44,471 nt of DNA from an uncultured Granulosicoccaceae bacterium. GTDB taxonomy: Bacteria > Pseudomonadota > Gammaproteobacteria > Granulosicoccales > Granulosicoccaceae. Location: the NCBI GenBank assembly GCA_938020525.1, contig CALIHW010000069.1, positions 1 to 44,471 on the forward strand, given 5' to 3'. Position numbers and translations under genes: made by a program. Below are positions 27,023 through 36,416 of the stretch, piece after piece; positions within the stretch are counted from its first letter, which is position 1; each line of letters begins with the position of its first letter. The notes under the pieces were generated by a model. That model made no database searches and had not been told where the DNA came from. It saw nothing but the letters and a program-made list of their open reading frames with translations.

Positions 27023-27487
27023 TTAAAACAGCCCGGGGAACAGTCGAAAAATTAAATGCAGAACCACACAACTGGCAATGCCTGCAATGATGTCATCAAC
27101 CATGATTCCCAACCCGCCACTTAGCTTTTTATCTGCCCATGAGATTGGCCACGGCTTGAGGATGTCAAAAAATCGAAATAACAAAAAACCGATGAACATG
27201 GCAGTCAGTGAAAACGGGATCAGAAAGACTGTCACCAGATAACCGACAATTTCATCCCATACAATACCCCCATGATCATGCACCCCCATAGCATCTGAAG
27301 CACTCTGGCAAATCCAGACACCAATCACAGCCATTACTGTAAGAATCAACAGATAAGCTATCCAATGCAGCTGGCTAAGCGGAACCCATAGTAACAGTGC
27401 TGGCAGGGTACCAAACGTGCCAGGCGCTACTGGTGCCAATCCGGACCCAAATCCAAACGCCAGCAGGTTGATAGGTGAACGCAGCAA
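27023..27487 (-). CDS. pgpA: phosphatidylglycerophosphatase A
   Basis: Removes phosphate from phosphatidylglycerophosphate, the step after PgsA. 154 residues, four membrane helices. Family blocks: GFGSGLAPVAPGTFGTL, GGIVWDEIVGYLVT, FFDILKPWPI and GLGIMVDDIIAGI (metal-binding Asp pair). A TTG start is preceded by GAAGGG 6 bases away. It follows nusB on the same strand; thiL, often between them, is absent. Confidence 0.94.
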   Translation of the reverse strand: MLRSPINLLAFGFGSGLAPVAPGTFGTLPALLLWVPLSQLHWIAYLLILTVMAVIGVWICQSASDAMGVHDHGGIVWDEIVGYLVTVFLIPFSLTAMFIGFLLFRFFDILKPWPISWADKKLSGGLGIMVDDIIAGIASCVVLHLIFRLFPGLF

Positions 27488-27578
27488 CTCGCGCCCTTCT
27501 TGAAGTTTACTAATGAAAACCTCTCGTGCGGGGAGGTGAAACCCAAACCGCTATGTGGTTTTTAAATTCGAACATCGA

Positions 27579-28346
27579 CTATTTGTCTGATTGATCGCTG
27601 TCATCACGATCAGGATTACTACTCTTTGCTGTGGCAGGCTTGACTTCCGATTTACTCTTGACTGAACCTGGAGCTGATGATCCCGTGGCAGGTGGCCTCG
27701 CCTTAGACGGCCGAGGAGCTGACGACCGAGGAGCTGACGACCGAGAAGCGGTAGATCCGGGTGCGGAAGCCTGAGATGTCGGCTGCGGCTTTTCCTTGAT
27801 ACTTATCTTCACACTACTATCTGGCTCTTTAAACGCTGGTTCCCGCACCGTGGTTTTCTCAGACAACGGGTTGCCGGATGGATGATCTGCGTTGTATTCA
27901 ATACTGCGAAGTGAAGCGGCAAGTTTGTCGGCAATGCCATTGATATAGCGGTAACCTTTATCAGCGCCGAAGTCTTTGCAAATCTCAAGTGCTTCATTCA
28001 CAACCACTTTGTAAGGCGTACCGAGTTGCTGCTTTAATTCTGTGCAACAGATTCTAAGTATAGCCCGCTCAATCGGGTCAAGCTGTGCCAGCTCGCGATC
28101 CAGATGCTGACTGATTTCCGCATCGATTTGCTCAATATTTTCAACAGCGCCATTAAAAAGCAATTCGAAATATTCAACATCGACCTTTTCCATGTTCTGC
28201 ATGTCGCAGAATTGCTGAATCACTTGCTCGGGACTATTTGAGGCCTGATCAAAGTCCCATTGATACAAAGCCTGCATCGCTTTTTGCCTGGCCCCGCGTT
28301 TACGTTTTGCAGTACTTCCGCGTTTAGGTAAGTTTTGGGCAGTCAT
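27579..28346 (-). CDS. nusB: transcription antitermination factor NusB with a long disordered tail
   Basis: The NusB fold spans from RGARQKAMQALYQWDFD to YRYINGIADKLAASLR, with ERAILRICCTEL and YKVVVNEALEICKDFG between. NusB binds boxA RNA with NusE in rRNA antitermination. The start is set at MTAQNLPKRG (28346); the 40 codons before it are low-complexity and probably not translated. Unusual: about 100 residues of Ser/Pro/Ala/Arg-rich tail follow the domain, containing duplicated SSAPR units. Confidence 0.93.
   Translation of the reverse strand: MTAQNLPKRGSTAKRKRGARQKAMQALYQWDFDQASNSPEQVIQQFCDMQNMEKVDVEYFELLFNGAVENIEQIDAEISQHLDRELAQLDPIERAILRICCTELKQQLGTPYKVVVNEALEICKDFGADKGYRYINGIADKLAASLRSIEYNADHPSGNPLSEKTTVREPAFKEPDSSVKISIKEKPQPTSQASAPGSTASRSSAPRSSAPRPSKARPPATGSSAPGSVKSKSEVKPATAKSSNPDRDDSDQSDK
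27711..27755. repeat. 15-bp tandem duplication in the nusB tail
   Basis: Two perfect copies of CCGAGGAGCTGACGA (27711-27740) and a degenerate third encode repeated SSAPR in the NusB C-terminal tail. Confidence 0.8.
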
Positions 28347-28427
28347 TATTGGCAACGGGCTGAAAATGGGTACACCACATAAATCTGAAAACGGCGAGCC
28401 AGACGTGTTACTCCAGATTTTAGGGTC

Positions 28428-28463
28428 AGTGTCCGGACCAAAGTCTGGGCCAGATTCTGGACC
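28428..28463. repeat. three 12-bp tandem units upstream of nusB
   Basis: Three imperfect 12-bp units ending in GGACC/GGGCC lie in the nusB leader, between the divergent nusB and cyclophilin genes. Confidence 0.65.
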
Positions 28464-28554
28464 CACTTCCAGATGATAAACACAGTAACGTATCGCCTTC
28501 AGGATTGAACCAAGCTAGTATAAACAGCCTGCGAAATTTTCACAGAGATAAACC

Positions 28555-29238
28555 TTGCACAATCGACTTCTGTCCCGTGGTTTCCACGGCGTAACGTTAT
28601 TTTCAGTCACTTTTTTGGCCGCATTGCTCCTGCAAGCGACACCAGTCGTCTTCGCTCAAGACGCGGCCGAAAGCGTAGTTACTGTTACAGACGAAGCCAC
28701 TGCACGTGCGGTAAATCAGGCACAGGATGCTGGACACCCTGTGGTCGCACTACAGACCAATCTCGGCACACTGCACCTTGCGCTATTCCCAGAAGAAGCG
28801 CCAAAGAGCGTCGAGAATTTTTTAGCCTATGTTAAAGACGGCTTTTACAATGGGACTGTCTTTCACCGGGTAATCGAAGGGTTCATGATTCAGGGCGGTG
28901 GGATGGATTTGCGGCTCGAGGCAAAAGACACGCGCGACCCGGTAATCAACGAAGCAGACAACGGATTGCTAAACGAACAGTTTACACTGGCGATGGCACG
29001 CACAGGTGACCCCCACTCTGCCACTTCACAGTTTTTTATTAACACTGCCAACAATGGGTTTCTTGATCACAAGGGCAAGACACCGACTGGCTGGGGCTAT
29101 GCAGTTATTGGCAAACTGGTGAGTGGTATGCGCATAGCAGAGTGGATGAGTAAAGCCCCGACCGGACCTGCAGGGCCGTTTCCGTCAGATGTGCCGGTAA
29201 CGCCGCTGATAATTGAAAAAGCGCAGCTGCTTCAATAA
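28555..29238 (+). CDS. secreted cyclophilin-type peptidyl-prolyl isomerase
   Basis: 227 residues. A signal peptide (VTFLAALLLQATPVVFAQ) is followed by a ~20-residue spacer and a cyclophilin domain: VFHRVIEGFMIQGG (catalytic Arg in FHRV), LAMARTGDPHSATSQFFIN and GWGYAVIGKLVSGM. It should fold proteins in the periplasm, like PpiA. The start is a TTG with only a weak site; a later start would cut the signal. It appears to be a duplicate of the next gene plus an export signal. Confidence 0.9.
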   Translation: MHNRLLSRGFHGVTLFSVTFLAALLLQATPVVFAQDAAESVVTVTDEATARAVNQAQDAGHPVVALQTNLGTLHLALFPEEAPKSVENFLAYVKDGFYNGTVFHRVIEGFMIQGGGMDLRLEAKDTRDPVINEADNGLLNEQFTLAMARTGDPHSATSQFFINTANNGFLDHKGKTPTGWGYAVIGKLVSGMRIAEWMSKAPTGPAGPFPSDVPVTPLIIEKAQLLQ

Positions 29239-29310
29239 GTCACATCAACGTATGCGTAACTAACTGCAATTCACATTCAATTAAAACCAACACTTTAGTG
29301 GATACCTCCA

Positions 29311-29802
29311 ATGATCAGAATAACAACCAATAAAGGCCCGATAGACGTCGAACTTAACGAAGAGCTTGCACCAAAATCCTGTGCAAATTTTTTAAGCTAT
29401 GTTGAAAGCGGTCACTACAGCAATACTCTCTTCCACCGTTGCATACCCGGATTTATGGTTCAGGGCGGCGGCATGGATGAAACCATGCAGCAAAAACCTA
29501 CCAGCGCTGCAATTGAAAACGAAGCTGACAATGGTCTTTTGAATGAGACCGGCTCGATAGCAATGGCAAGAACCGGTGACCCTCACTCTGCTACGTCGCA
29601 ATTCTTTATCAATGTTAACGACAACACTTTTCTTAACCACACCGGAAAAACCCCGGATGCCTGGGGTTATTGCGTATTTGCAAAAGTTACTGCCGGCATG
29701 GATCTCGTGATGGAAATCAGCATGACCCCGACAGGCAACATGAATGGACACGGCGACGTGCCAATAGAAGCGGTTATCATAGAAAAAATAGAAAAAATCT
29801 AA
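29311..29802 (+). CDS. ppiB: cytosolic cyclophilin peptidyl-prolyl isomerase
   Basis: 163 residues with no export signal. Cyclophilin blocks LFHRCIPGFMVQGGG, MARTGDPHSATSQFFINV and WGYCVFAKVTAGM match E. coli PpiB. Located just upstream of lpxH on the same strand, a common gammaproteobacterial pairing. Confidence 0.95.
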   Translation: MIRITTNKGPIDVELNEELAPKSCANFLSYVESGHYSNTLFHRCIPGFMVQGGGMDETMQQKPTSAAIENEADNGLLNETGSIAMARTGDPHSATSQFFINVNDNTFLNHTGKTPDAWGYCVFAKVTAGMDLVMEISMTPTGNMNGHGDVPIEAVIIEKIEKI

Positions 29803-29867
29803 CCAGGTTCTGACGCTACCAGCAGCACCTCAGCATCAATACGGCAGTATCCAACACGGCAGCAGCG

Positions 29868-30617
29868 ATGAGCACAACACTATATATTTCGGATTTGCAC
29901 CTGCAATCAAGCACACCAAAGCTCACCGAACTGGCATTTGAACTTTTCAGCACAGTTGAATGTGAGTGTCTGTACATACTGGGGGATCTTTTTGAATACT
30001 GGATCGGTGATGACTGTATTGATCACACCGCTGAGGCAGTTAGTCAAAAACTCAAAACTCTGCGCAATCGCGGTACTGAAATAAAAGTCATGCACGGCAA
30101 CAGAGATTTTCTACTTGGCGATGAATACGTAAACGCCTTTGGTGGCCAGTTAATACCGGACGATTCAATAAAACTGGACATCGCTGGTAAACCCACTCTG
30201 TTGATGCACGGGGATACGCTTTGCACCGATGATACGCAGTACCAGTTTTATCGACGCATGGTTCGGAATCGAGACTGGCAGAGAGACTTTCTTGCCAAGT
30301 CAGTATCAGAACGCGAGGCCACCGCCCGAATGATTCGCAGTACCAGCAAAGCTAGCGGTAGCCGGGCGCATAGAAATTCAATTGCAGACATTAATACGGA
30401 CACACTACTGCAAACCGTCAACAACCATCAGGTCGAAAGAGTGGTACACGGTCACACTCACCGACCCGCATTGCACGTAACTACAGCAGAGCAAAAAGTT
30501 GAGAGAATGGTGTTAGGTGACTGGCATGAGGATCATGCAGTTGTTGCAGTCAGCGATAAAGAAAACTGTGAGCTTGTGAAATGGGATGGCAGCTCACTTT
30601 CGGCTATTGCTGCTTAA
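29868..30617 (+). CDS. lpxH: UDP-2,3-diacylglucosamine diphosphatase
   Basis: Lipid A synthesis: cleaves UDP-2,3-diacylglucosamine to lipid X and UMP at the membrane face. 249 residues with metallophosphoesterase ligands Asp9, His11 (SDLHL), Asp40 (GDLFEYW), Asn78 (HGNRD), His114 (MHGDT) and the HGHTHRP block. The last codons and the stop lie in an 18-bp tandem repeat. Confidence 0.95.
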   Translation: MSTTLYISDLHLQSSTPKLTELAFELFSTVECECLYILGDLFEYWIGDDCIDHTAEAVSQKLKTLRNRGTEIKVMHGNRDFLLGDEYVNAFGGQLIPDDSIKLDIAGKPTLLMHGDTLCTDDTQYQFYRRMVRNRDWQRDFLAKSVSEREATARMIRSTSKASGSRAHRNSIADINTDTLLQTVNNHQVERVVHGHTHRPALHVTTAEQKVERMVLGDWHEDHAVVAVSDKENCELVKWDGSSLSAIAA

Positions 30618-30662
30618 CGGTACGGGGCTGCTTAAGGGCACGGGCAGCTTAAGAACACGGGG
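30609..30662. repeat. three 18-bp tandem units at the lpxH stop
   Basis: Units close to GCTGCTTAANGGNACGGG are repeated three times, beginning in the last lpxH codons. The stop codon is in the first unit; later units carry it again. Confidence 0.75.
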
Positions 30663-30819
30663 CTGCGTATAGACAAGCCCTAGTTTAATTCCCGTCTCAC
30701 CTAATACTACTGAGCCCAAACACAGGCTGTGCTTACTCAGTCCTTCTAAGGTCAGCCAGTAGGAAGAAAAATCATTATTGATTCACTGTACAGCGCATAA
30801 ATTGCACAGCGCATATAAT

Positions 30820-31059
30820 TTACGCTGTAATTCGAGAATCTTCACAAGCTCTACGCTTTGCAGTCACAATGACATTGGCCAAATGAATAAGCGGCTGTTC
30901 GAGTATTTCAGGCGCTTTTATCTCCAGATATTTACACCAATTACGCATTAATTGGTCACTTGATAGCGCACAAAGCTGGTGATGTCTTTCAACGTATAGT
31001 TCAGCCAACAAACGTAGCTCTGCACTGGGCTCTTGTATAGGGGAAGTGTTCTTGTTCAT
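30820..31059 (-). CDS. small helical protein, unknown function
   Basis: 79 residues, no signal peptide or membrane segment. Predicted helical, with His/Cys near the middle (ERHHQLCAL) and WCKYLEIKAPEI. Monocistronic and flanked by long gaps. No family recognised; coding status is likely but not certain. Confidence 0.5.
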   Translation of the reverse strand: MNKNTSPIQEPSAELRLLAELYVERHHQLCALSSDQLMRNWCKYLEIKAPEILEQPLIHLANVIVTAKRRACEDSRITA

Positions 31060-31372
31060 GCTGGTAAGACGTCGATTTATAAAAAGAGTTCTGCGTCAAT
31101 AGACCGGCAATAAAGCGACAATATAAAAATTTCCTTTCGTATCAATAAATTGATAACTAACCTCGCTTTGCAGTTTATAAAAAATTTAAAAATGAAATAT
31201 AGAAAAGATAAATTATCGACAAATAACTGACAGAATTTGGCTAATTAGCAGGCGTTACCGCAGTTCAAGCTGGTCATTAGTAACCTGGTCATTAACAGCC
31301 GAGAACTCACCAACCTGGCTACAACCAATCCGTAATTCAACCATTCTATAAATCATTCTTTAATTCAACCAA
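31060..31372. other. 313-bp AT-rich intergenic region
   Basis: AT-rich, with short direct repeats (CTGGTCATTA twice, TAATTCAACCA twice) near the 3' end of the histidine kinase gene. No gene or clear promoter seen. Confidence 0.5.
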
Positions 31373-32668
31373 TTAAGCCGCAAAAGTAATTGTTACGCTG
31401 GTACCTACGCCTTTCTCACTATCGAGCGAGATATCCCAACCGTAGTTTCTACAGCTCTGTTTCACAATGGCCAGGCCCAGCCCCTGGTGTTGATGTGAGT
31501 CGCTGTCATTGTTAGCACGAAAAAACGGTTCGAACGCTTGATCAATGGAGTTTTGGTCCATCCCCGTACCGGTATCAGTGATAGTAATTTTAGTGCTATC
31601 AATTGAAACCTGAATATCGCCATCCTGGGTATAACTGAATGCGTTACCAAGAACATTACCCAGAACAATCGACAACACGGACTCCGGTGCCTTTGCAAAC
31701 AAGCGCTCGTGGTGCTGTATACGAATTCGGTTGCCTTTGTTCGAATAGACCTTACTCAGTTGTGCCAACAAGGTATCAGTAAGATCATTTACACTGAGTA
31801 ACTCACAATTCTCTGTATCAGCTTCGCTCTCTTCCCTTGCCAGCAGCAGCAAGGTATTCAGTAAGTCCCCCATCTGACGCGATGTTCGTTTTATTCGCTG
31901 TACTGCACGAGCCGGGGCTCCCTCAAGCTCCAGCAACTCAAGCGAAGACGCTGAACCTTGTATTACTGCCAGCGGTGTTCTGAGTTCATGTGAGGCAAAC
32001 CGGGTAAAATTCCGCTCCCTCTCAATTGAAGCACTCGATCTTTGTACAAAGTGATTAAGGGCTGCGGCAAGAATTTCAGTTTCTGAGTTACTCGACTGAT
32101 CAAGGCTTGCAAGATTCAACTCATTCGCTTCACGTTTATTAAAATCAAATCGCTCAATGACGCTTGCCAGTCTTGTTATTGGCGATACCACTTGCTTTGA
32201 CAACTGATATGTTAGAAACGCAAATCCATACATTGTCAGCAAGACCAGAAGTAATGGCAATACGCCAAAATAAAACGCCAATTTACTCACGGTACCACCA
32301 GCAAACAACAAATACAGACGATCGCCGTCTCTTTCACTCACATGCACGATCTGACGCTGTTGATTTTGATCAACACGGTGCTGCCCCAGAGGCAGGTTTT
32401 TAAACAAAACAGGAACAGGTCGAGTTGTATCCGACGACAGAAAAGATGTCAGGTTCAACGTTTCCGGCAACGGAAATTCTTCACTTTCTGCATGTTTATT
32501 CCAATAATAATCTGCCTCACCCTGCAGCGCTTTGTTTACCAGCAACCGCTCGACAATAAGACTGGCGGTGATAACACCAATGATGGTTACAACGCTAATC
32601 AAGATGAGCTGCAGCAGAAATACTCTCAGTAATCTTGACTGGACGCGATTGTTAGTTGTACGTGACAT
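31373..32668 (-). CDS. orphan sensor histidine kinase
   Basis: 431 residues. Helices at ~16-40 and ~131-153 flank a ~90-residue periplasmic sensor. A HAMP-like linker follows, then the dimerisation box with phospho-acceptor His227 (FTRFASHELRTPLAVIQG), then an ATPase domain: N box NVLGNAFSYT, G1 DTGTGMD, F box FEPFFRA and G2 GLGLAIV. There is no response-regulator gene beside it, so its partner is elsewhere. The signal is unknown. Confidence 0.92.
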   Translation of the reverse strand: MSRTTNNRVQSRLLRVFLLQLILISVVTIIGVITASLIVERLLVNKALQGEADYYWNKHAESEEFPLPETLNLTSFLSSDTTRPVPVLFKNLPLGQHRVDQNQQRQIVHVSERDGDRLYLLFAGGTVSKLAFYFGVLPLLLVLLTMYGFAFLTYQLSKQVVSPITRLASVIERFDFNKREANELNLASLDQSSNSETEILAAALNHFVQRSSASIERERNFTRFASHELRTPLAVIQGSASSLELLELEGAPARAVQRIKRTSRQMGDLLNTLLLLAREESEADTENCELLSVNDLTDTLLAQLSKVYSNKGNRIRIQHHERLFAKAPESVLSIVLGNVLGNAFSYTQDGDIQVSIDSTKITITDTGTGMDQNSIDQAFEPFFRANNDSDSHQHQGLGLAIVKQSCRNYGWDISLDSEKGVGTSVTITFAA

Positions 32669-32834
32669 CAGCGCATACTGTTGGCTACATTAACAACAGT
32701 CTAGTGTAGGGTGCCACTCAAAGTACACTGGCAAATTCGTAGCCCTGCACAGTTGAATATCGGCCAACAGCACAATGCTGGTACGATTTGCACAGACACC
32801 TAACGTTACACTGGCCGCCAAGCATCGGAATTTT

Positions 32835-33833
32835 ATGAATATTGACATCGAGTATCTCGGCGGCCCTGAAGTCAAAGCACTCAACCTGACAGATGCAGAA
32901 ATTATTGCTGCCGTCGAAAAAGGCCTGGAAGCCAGCGGCAACAGACAGACGGTCATCGAACCGCGCACACACCTGCAGCCCAATGCCGGTACGGAAGGTC
33001 ATTTCAATATTCTGCGCGGCTACATACAGCCGCTTGATCTTGCAGGTGTGAAAATTGTCGGTGACTTTGTAGATAACTACAAAAGTGGCTTACCGTCCGA
33101 GATGGCCTTACTGAACCTGTTCTGCCCCCGGACCGGAATGCCACGTGCCGTGATCGATGCTGCGGGTATAACCGATATGCGCACCGGTGCGCTGACTGCT
33201 ATCGGTGCAAAGTACCTCGCACCCCGCAACCCAAAAAGGCTGGGGCATATCGGCGCACGAGGTACCGCCTATTGGAATGTAAGACTTCTGGACAGCCTGT
33301 TCAATTTTGACGAGATCCGTATCCATAGCAGACGACAGGAAAGCCGTGATGCATTCGCACAACGCTTGTCTGAAGATCTGCAGAAGAAAGTCATTGCGAC
33401 AGATACCTGGCAAGACTGCCTTGACGGTGCTGACATCGCTGTAGAAGCATCCCGATTACCTGAACCTACTCCTCTATATCATTCTGAATGGGTACGCAAA
33501 GGGTCGCTGGTTGTACCTTATGGCACCATGAGCGCACTACCGCTCGACTTCACTGATCAGTTCGATAAATTTGTCATGGATGATTTCGGTCAGATTATGG
33601 CAGGACCCTATGGCTCGTTAAGACCGCACTTAAACGCGGGAAAAATTTCAGTAGATTCCTTTTACAGCGAGATAGGCGAAATAGTCACCAGTCACAAGCC
33701 GGGCCGGGAGAGTGAAGATGAAACGATCCTGTTCTGGCATCGAGGCCTTGCGACCAGCGATATCGCACTAGGCGCTTTTATGCTGGAAAAAGCGCGGCGA
33801 ATGAAACTGATACAGAAACTTCGCTATGCCTGA
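32835..33833 (+). CDS. ornithine cyclodeaminase/mu-crystallin family protein
   Basis: 332 residues from the ATG at 32835 (MNIDIEYLGG); earlier codons look non-coding. Family features: VKIVGDFVDNYKSGLPSEMALL, MRTGALTAIGAKYLAPRN, then a nucleotide-binding segment LGHIGARGTAYWNV, TWQDCLDGADIAVEAS, and GEIVTSHKPGRE. The family includes NAD(P)-dependent cyclodeaminases, amino-acid dehydrogenases and ketimine reductases. The glycine-rich loop is unusual (HIGARG rather than GxGxQA). It ends 11 bp from the convergent PAL/HAL-like gene, so both may handle one amino acid, but this is inference. Confidence 0.88.
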   Translation: MNIDIEYLGGPEVKALNLTDAEIIAAVEKGLEASGNRQTVIEPRTHLQPNAGTEGHFNILRGYIQPLDLAGVKIVGDFVDNYKSGLPSEMALLNLFCPRTGMPRAVIDAAGITDMRTGALTAIGAKYLAPRNPKRLGHIGARGTAYWNVRLLDSLFNFDEIRIHSRRQESRDAFAQRLSEDLQKKVIATDTWQDCLDGADIAVEASRLPEPTPLYHSEWVRKGSLVVPYGTMSALPLDFTDQFDKFVMDDFGQIMAGPYGSLRPHLNAGKISVDSFYSEIGEIVTSHKPGRESEDETILFWHRGLATSDIALGAFMLEKARRMKLIQKLRYA

Positions 33834-33844
33834 TACCAGTTATC

Positions 33845-35374
33845 TTAATCGGCACGTACACTGGCAAAATCATCCTGCGAAAGCCGTTGCGCCAGAATTT
33901 CCAATTCCCTGGTAATAGAACGATCCTCTGTCATCGCTGGTGACAAACTTCGCAAAGCTTTGATTGTTGGCTGTAAAGCAGGTGCTGTGATATCCAACAC
34001 ATCACGCAAGTAAATTGCATGCACAGATGCAATCATTTCAAACGCCAGTATTAAATTAAATTTATCAACTATCTGCAGCAATGATTTGGCAGAAACAGGT
34101 GTATTGGTTATGCAGTCTTCAACACTGTCTGCCTGAGTCGGTGGATAAATTGCCGGTGGTGTTGCGAGCTGTGCAATTTCAGCAAACAAAGCCTCTGTCA
34201 CTTTGGTTGCAGCCCCCAAGCCAACCGACCCGATATCACTAGCATTCAATCCAATAGGCAGATCGGTAAATCGCGTACTCATCATCCTTGAGCTACGCGC
34301 AACGGAAGCAGCTGCCATTTGCAACAGCGCATGGTTTAGACCGACCAGTTGCACTGCTAGATACGGGTTAAGGTAACCACCTCCTGAGAGAATCTTGTTT
34401 TTTTCCTTCAGCACCACCGGGTTGTCACTTGCGCCATTGATTTCAGCTATTAAGGTACCGTCTATTGCTTTAAGACTTGCGAAGACAGCACCATTAATCT
34501 GCACTGCGTTGCGCATACTCAATGGATCCTGCAATCGACGGGCATTGCCCTCTTTGTTAAGTGCCGAACCGCTTAATAATTGCACAAGATCCTGAGCTGA
34601 ATCAGATTGACCCGGTTGATGTCGAGTGCTCAACACATCAGAATCAAGCGGAGACAGATTGCCACGAAAACCCTCAAGAGTAAGTGCCGTTGCAAGCTGA
34701 GTATTGCGCCACAGCATCTCTGCTCTGTACTTTCCAATGGCAGCAATCGCGGTACTGAAGCTTGAATGACTGGCCAGTGCAAGCCCGTCTCGTGGCCCCG
34801 GCTTCAAAAGGGGAATGCTGTGTTCCTCCATCGCTACATTAGAGGGGCTATCGGTATCCATAAATTGGCCTTCCCCTATAAGCGCCAGCCCCATTGTCCC
34901 ACCCCACAACAGATCTGCCGCACCAACCGATGCAGTCTCGCCTACCCTCGGTATCAATCCGGCATTCAGGCAACGGCACAAGTGCTCTGCCACATCCGGA
35001 CTCGCCCCTGATGAACCTGTTAGCAGAGAATTTAATCTCACTGCCATGGCAGCACGGACAAGATCTTTAGCAAGCGGTTTACCGACCGCATGAGCACGGC
35101 CTCGTATTGTTTTAAGTGCAAATTCCTGAATAGCACTTTCACTGAGAACTGTATTTACCTGCGGCCCCAATCCGGTAGTTACTCCATACACAGGCGTGCC
35201 CGTACGAGCGGCATCAAGAATTAACGCATTCGATGCACCCATACGCGACAGTGCCGCAGATTCAATCTCGCATACGCAACCTAGCGCAATCGCATGCAGT
35301 TCGTTGACAGTTAGATCACTACCATTAAGCTTCACTGGATTACGCAGGAACTTGTTCTCGTTATCGTTGGTCAT
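33845..35374 (-). CDS. PAL/HAL-family protein lacking the MIO-forming motif
   Basis: 509 residues with the overall layout of aromatic amino-acid/histidine ammonia-lyases. YGVTTGLGP keeps the catalytic Tyr63, and EINGASDNPVV and other blocks are recognisable. The segment that normally holds Ala-Ser-Gly (SVGASGDL), which cyclises to the MIO cofactor, reads SVGAADL (149-155), one residue shorter and without the Ser-Gly. The QDxYSxR block reads QDPLSMR, with Leu285 in place of Tyr. The reading frame is intact and well kept, so the protein is probably functional but not a standard ammonia-lyase. It faces the cyclodeaminase-like gene. Confidence 0.85.
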   Translation of the reverse strand: MTNDNENKFLRNPVKLNGSDLTVNELHAIALGCVCEIESAALSRMGASNALILDAARTGTPVYGVTTGLGPQVNTVLSESAIQEFALKTIRGRAHAVGKPLAKDLVRAAMAVRLNSLLTGSSGASPDVAEHLCRCLNAGLIPRVGETASVGAADLLWGGTMGLALIGEGQFMDTDSPSNVAMEEHSIPLLKPGPRDGLALASHSSFSTAIAAIGKYRAEMLWRNTQLATALTLEGFRGNLSPLDSDVLSTRHQPGQSDSAQDLVQLLSGSALNKEGNARRLQDPLSMRNAVQINGAVFASLKAIDGTLIAEINGASDNPVVLKEKNKILSGGGYLNPYLAVQLVGLNHALLQMAAASVARSSRMMSTRFTDLPIGLNASDIGSVGLGAATKVTEALFAEIAQLATPPAIYPPTQADSVEDCITNTPVSAKSLLQIVDKFNLILAFEMIASVHAIYLRDVLDITAPALQPTIKALRSLSPAMTEDRSITRELEILAQRLSQDDFASVRAD

Positions 35375-35393
35375 ATTTGTACACTTGCCCTGT

Positions 35394-35453
35394 CTATTGC
35401 CCTAATTAGTGCCCTAACTATTGCTCTGGTTAGTGCCCTGGTTAGTGCCCTGG
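35394..35453. repeat. five 12-bp tandem units upstream of the PAL/HAL-like gene
   Basis: Five units close to TTAGTGCCCTGG (the last two identical) begin 20 bp before the start of the PAL/HAL-like gene on its upstream side, so changes in copy number could alter its leader or promoter spacing. Confidence 0.85.
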
Positions 35454-35544
35454 GACTGCCTTTGCACCAATCTATCTTTACCGTTAACTTACCTTTGCCA
35501 TGACTTATCGGCACAATTGGATTTGCACGAGTAGAATTGTAAAC

Positions 35545-36416
35545 ATGAACAAAAAACAATGGGGAAAACTTGCCGTCACCTGGTTGCTTTTGTTTTCCCA
35601 GCAACCAATTTACGCTTCAGAAGCAGGCACAATCAGAGTCACGTCATTCAACATTCACTACGTTGCTGCAGGACAAAAAAAGCTCGCCTGGGATCAAAGA
35701 AAAACGCTGTTACCGAGGCCATTCGAGAGCTCGACTCTGACATTATCGCATTTCAGGAAATGGAAACCTTTGCCGGTGGCAGTTTTAACACAGAAAACAA
35801 ACAACTCGACTGGGTGCTAAAGAACTTTCCGCAGTATAGTGCTGGAGCATACGGAGACGCGGCTGAGTATCCAAATACACAACCCGTTATTTATAAGCGT
35901 GATCGCTTCACACAAAAATCTCAGGGTTATTTCTTTTTTTCAGAGACACCCGATGTAATTTATTCGAGAACTTTTAACGGCAGCTGGCCCGCGTTCTGCT
36001 CCTGGTCACTATTGACGGACAAACAAAGCGGTACAGATTTTTATGTATACAACGTGCACTTTGAATACAAAAGCATGGGAAATCGCAGCAAGTCAGCAGC
36101 GCTGGTAAAACAACGAATCAAGCCCGTTGTAGGAAACCACCCGGTAATTTTACTAGGTGACATAAACGCACCATCATTTTCACCAACAGCTCGAAAACTC
36201 AAAAGTATACCAATGCATCTTGTAAAACCCGATGGTGCAACCTTTCACTTTAACCGCGGTCTGAATTTAATTCCAGCCATAGACCATATTTTCATAAACG
36301 AAAAATTCGTACAGAGCGGTAACATGAAACGACTCAGAAAGAAGTACGATAACATCTGGCCAACAGATCATTACCCAATTACTGTGGATGTGACACTACA
36401 ACTGGAGGACAAATGA
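35545..36416 (+). pseudogene. endonuclease/exonuclease/phosphatase-family secreted protein, frameshifted
   Basis: A signal peptide (WLLLFSQQPIYA) and VTSFNIHY start one frame. After DQRK the frame must shift at an A5 run (35700-35704); one extra A gives a continuous product continuing NAVTEAIRELDSDIIAFQEME. EEP-family motifs follow: FQEMETF, YNVHFEYKS, LLGDINAP, IDHIFIN and TDHYPI. Restored, it is about 290 residues and probably a periplasmic or secreted phosphodiesterase/nuclease. The remainder is well preserved, so the shift may be recent or a homopolymer error. Its stop overlaps the next start (ATGA). Confidence 0.85.

Noticed and set aside
35394-35453. CRISPR-like array
   Set aside because: Twelve-base units are contiguous with no spacers; it is a plain tandem repeat.
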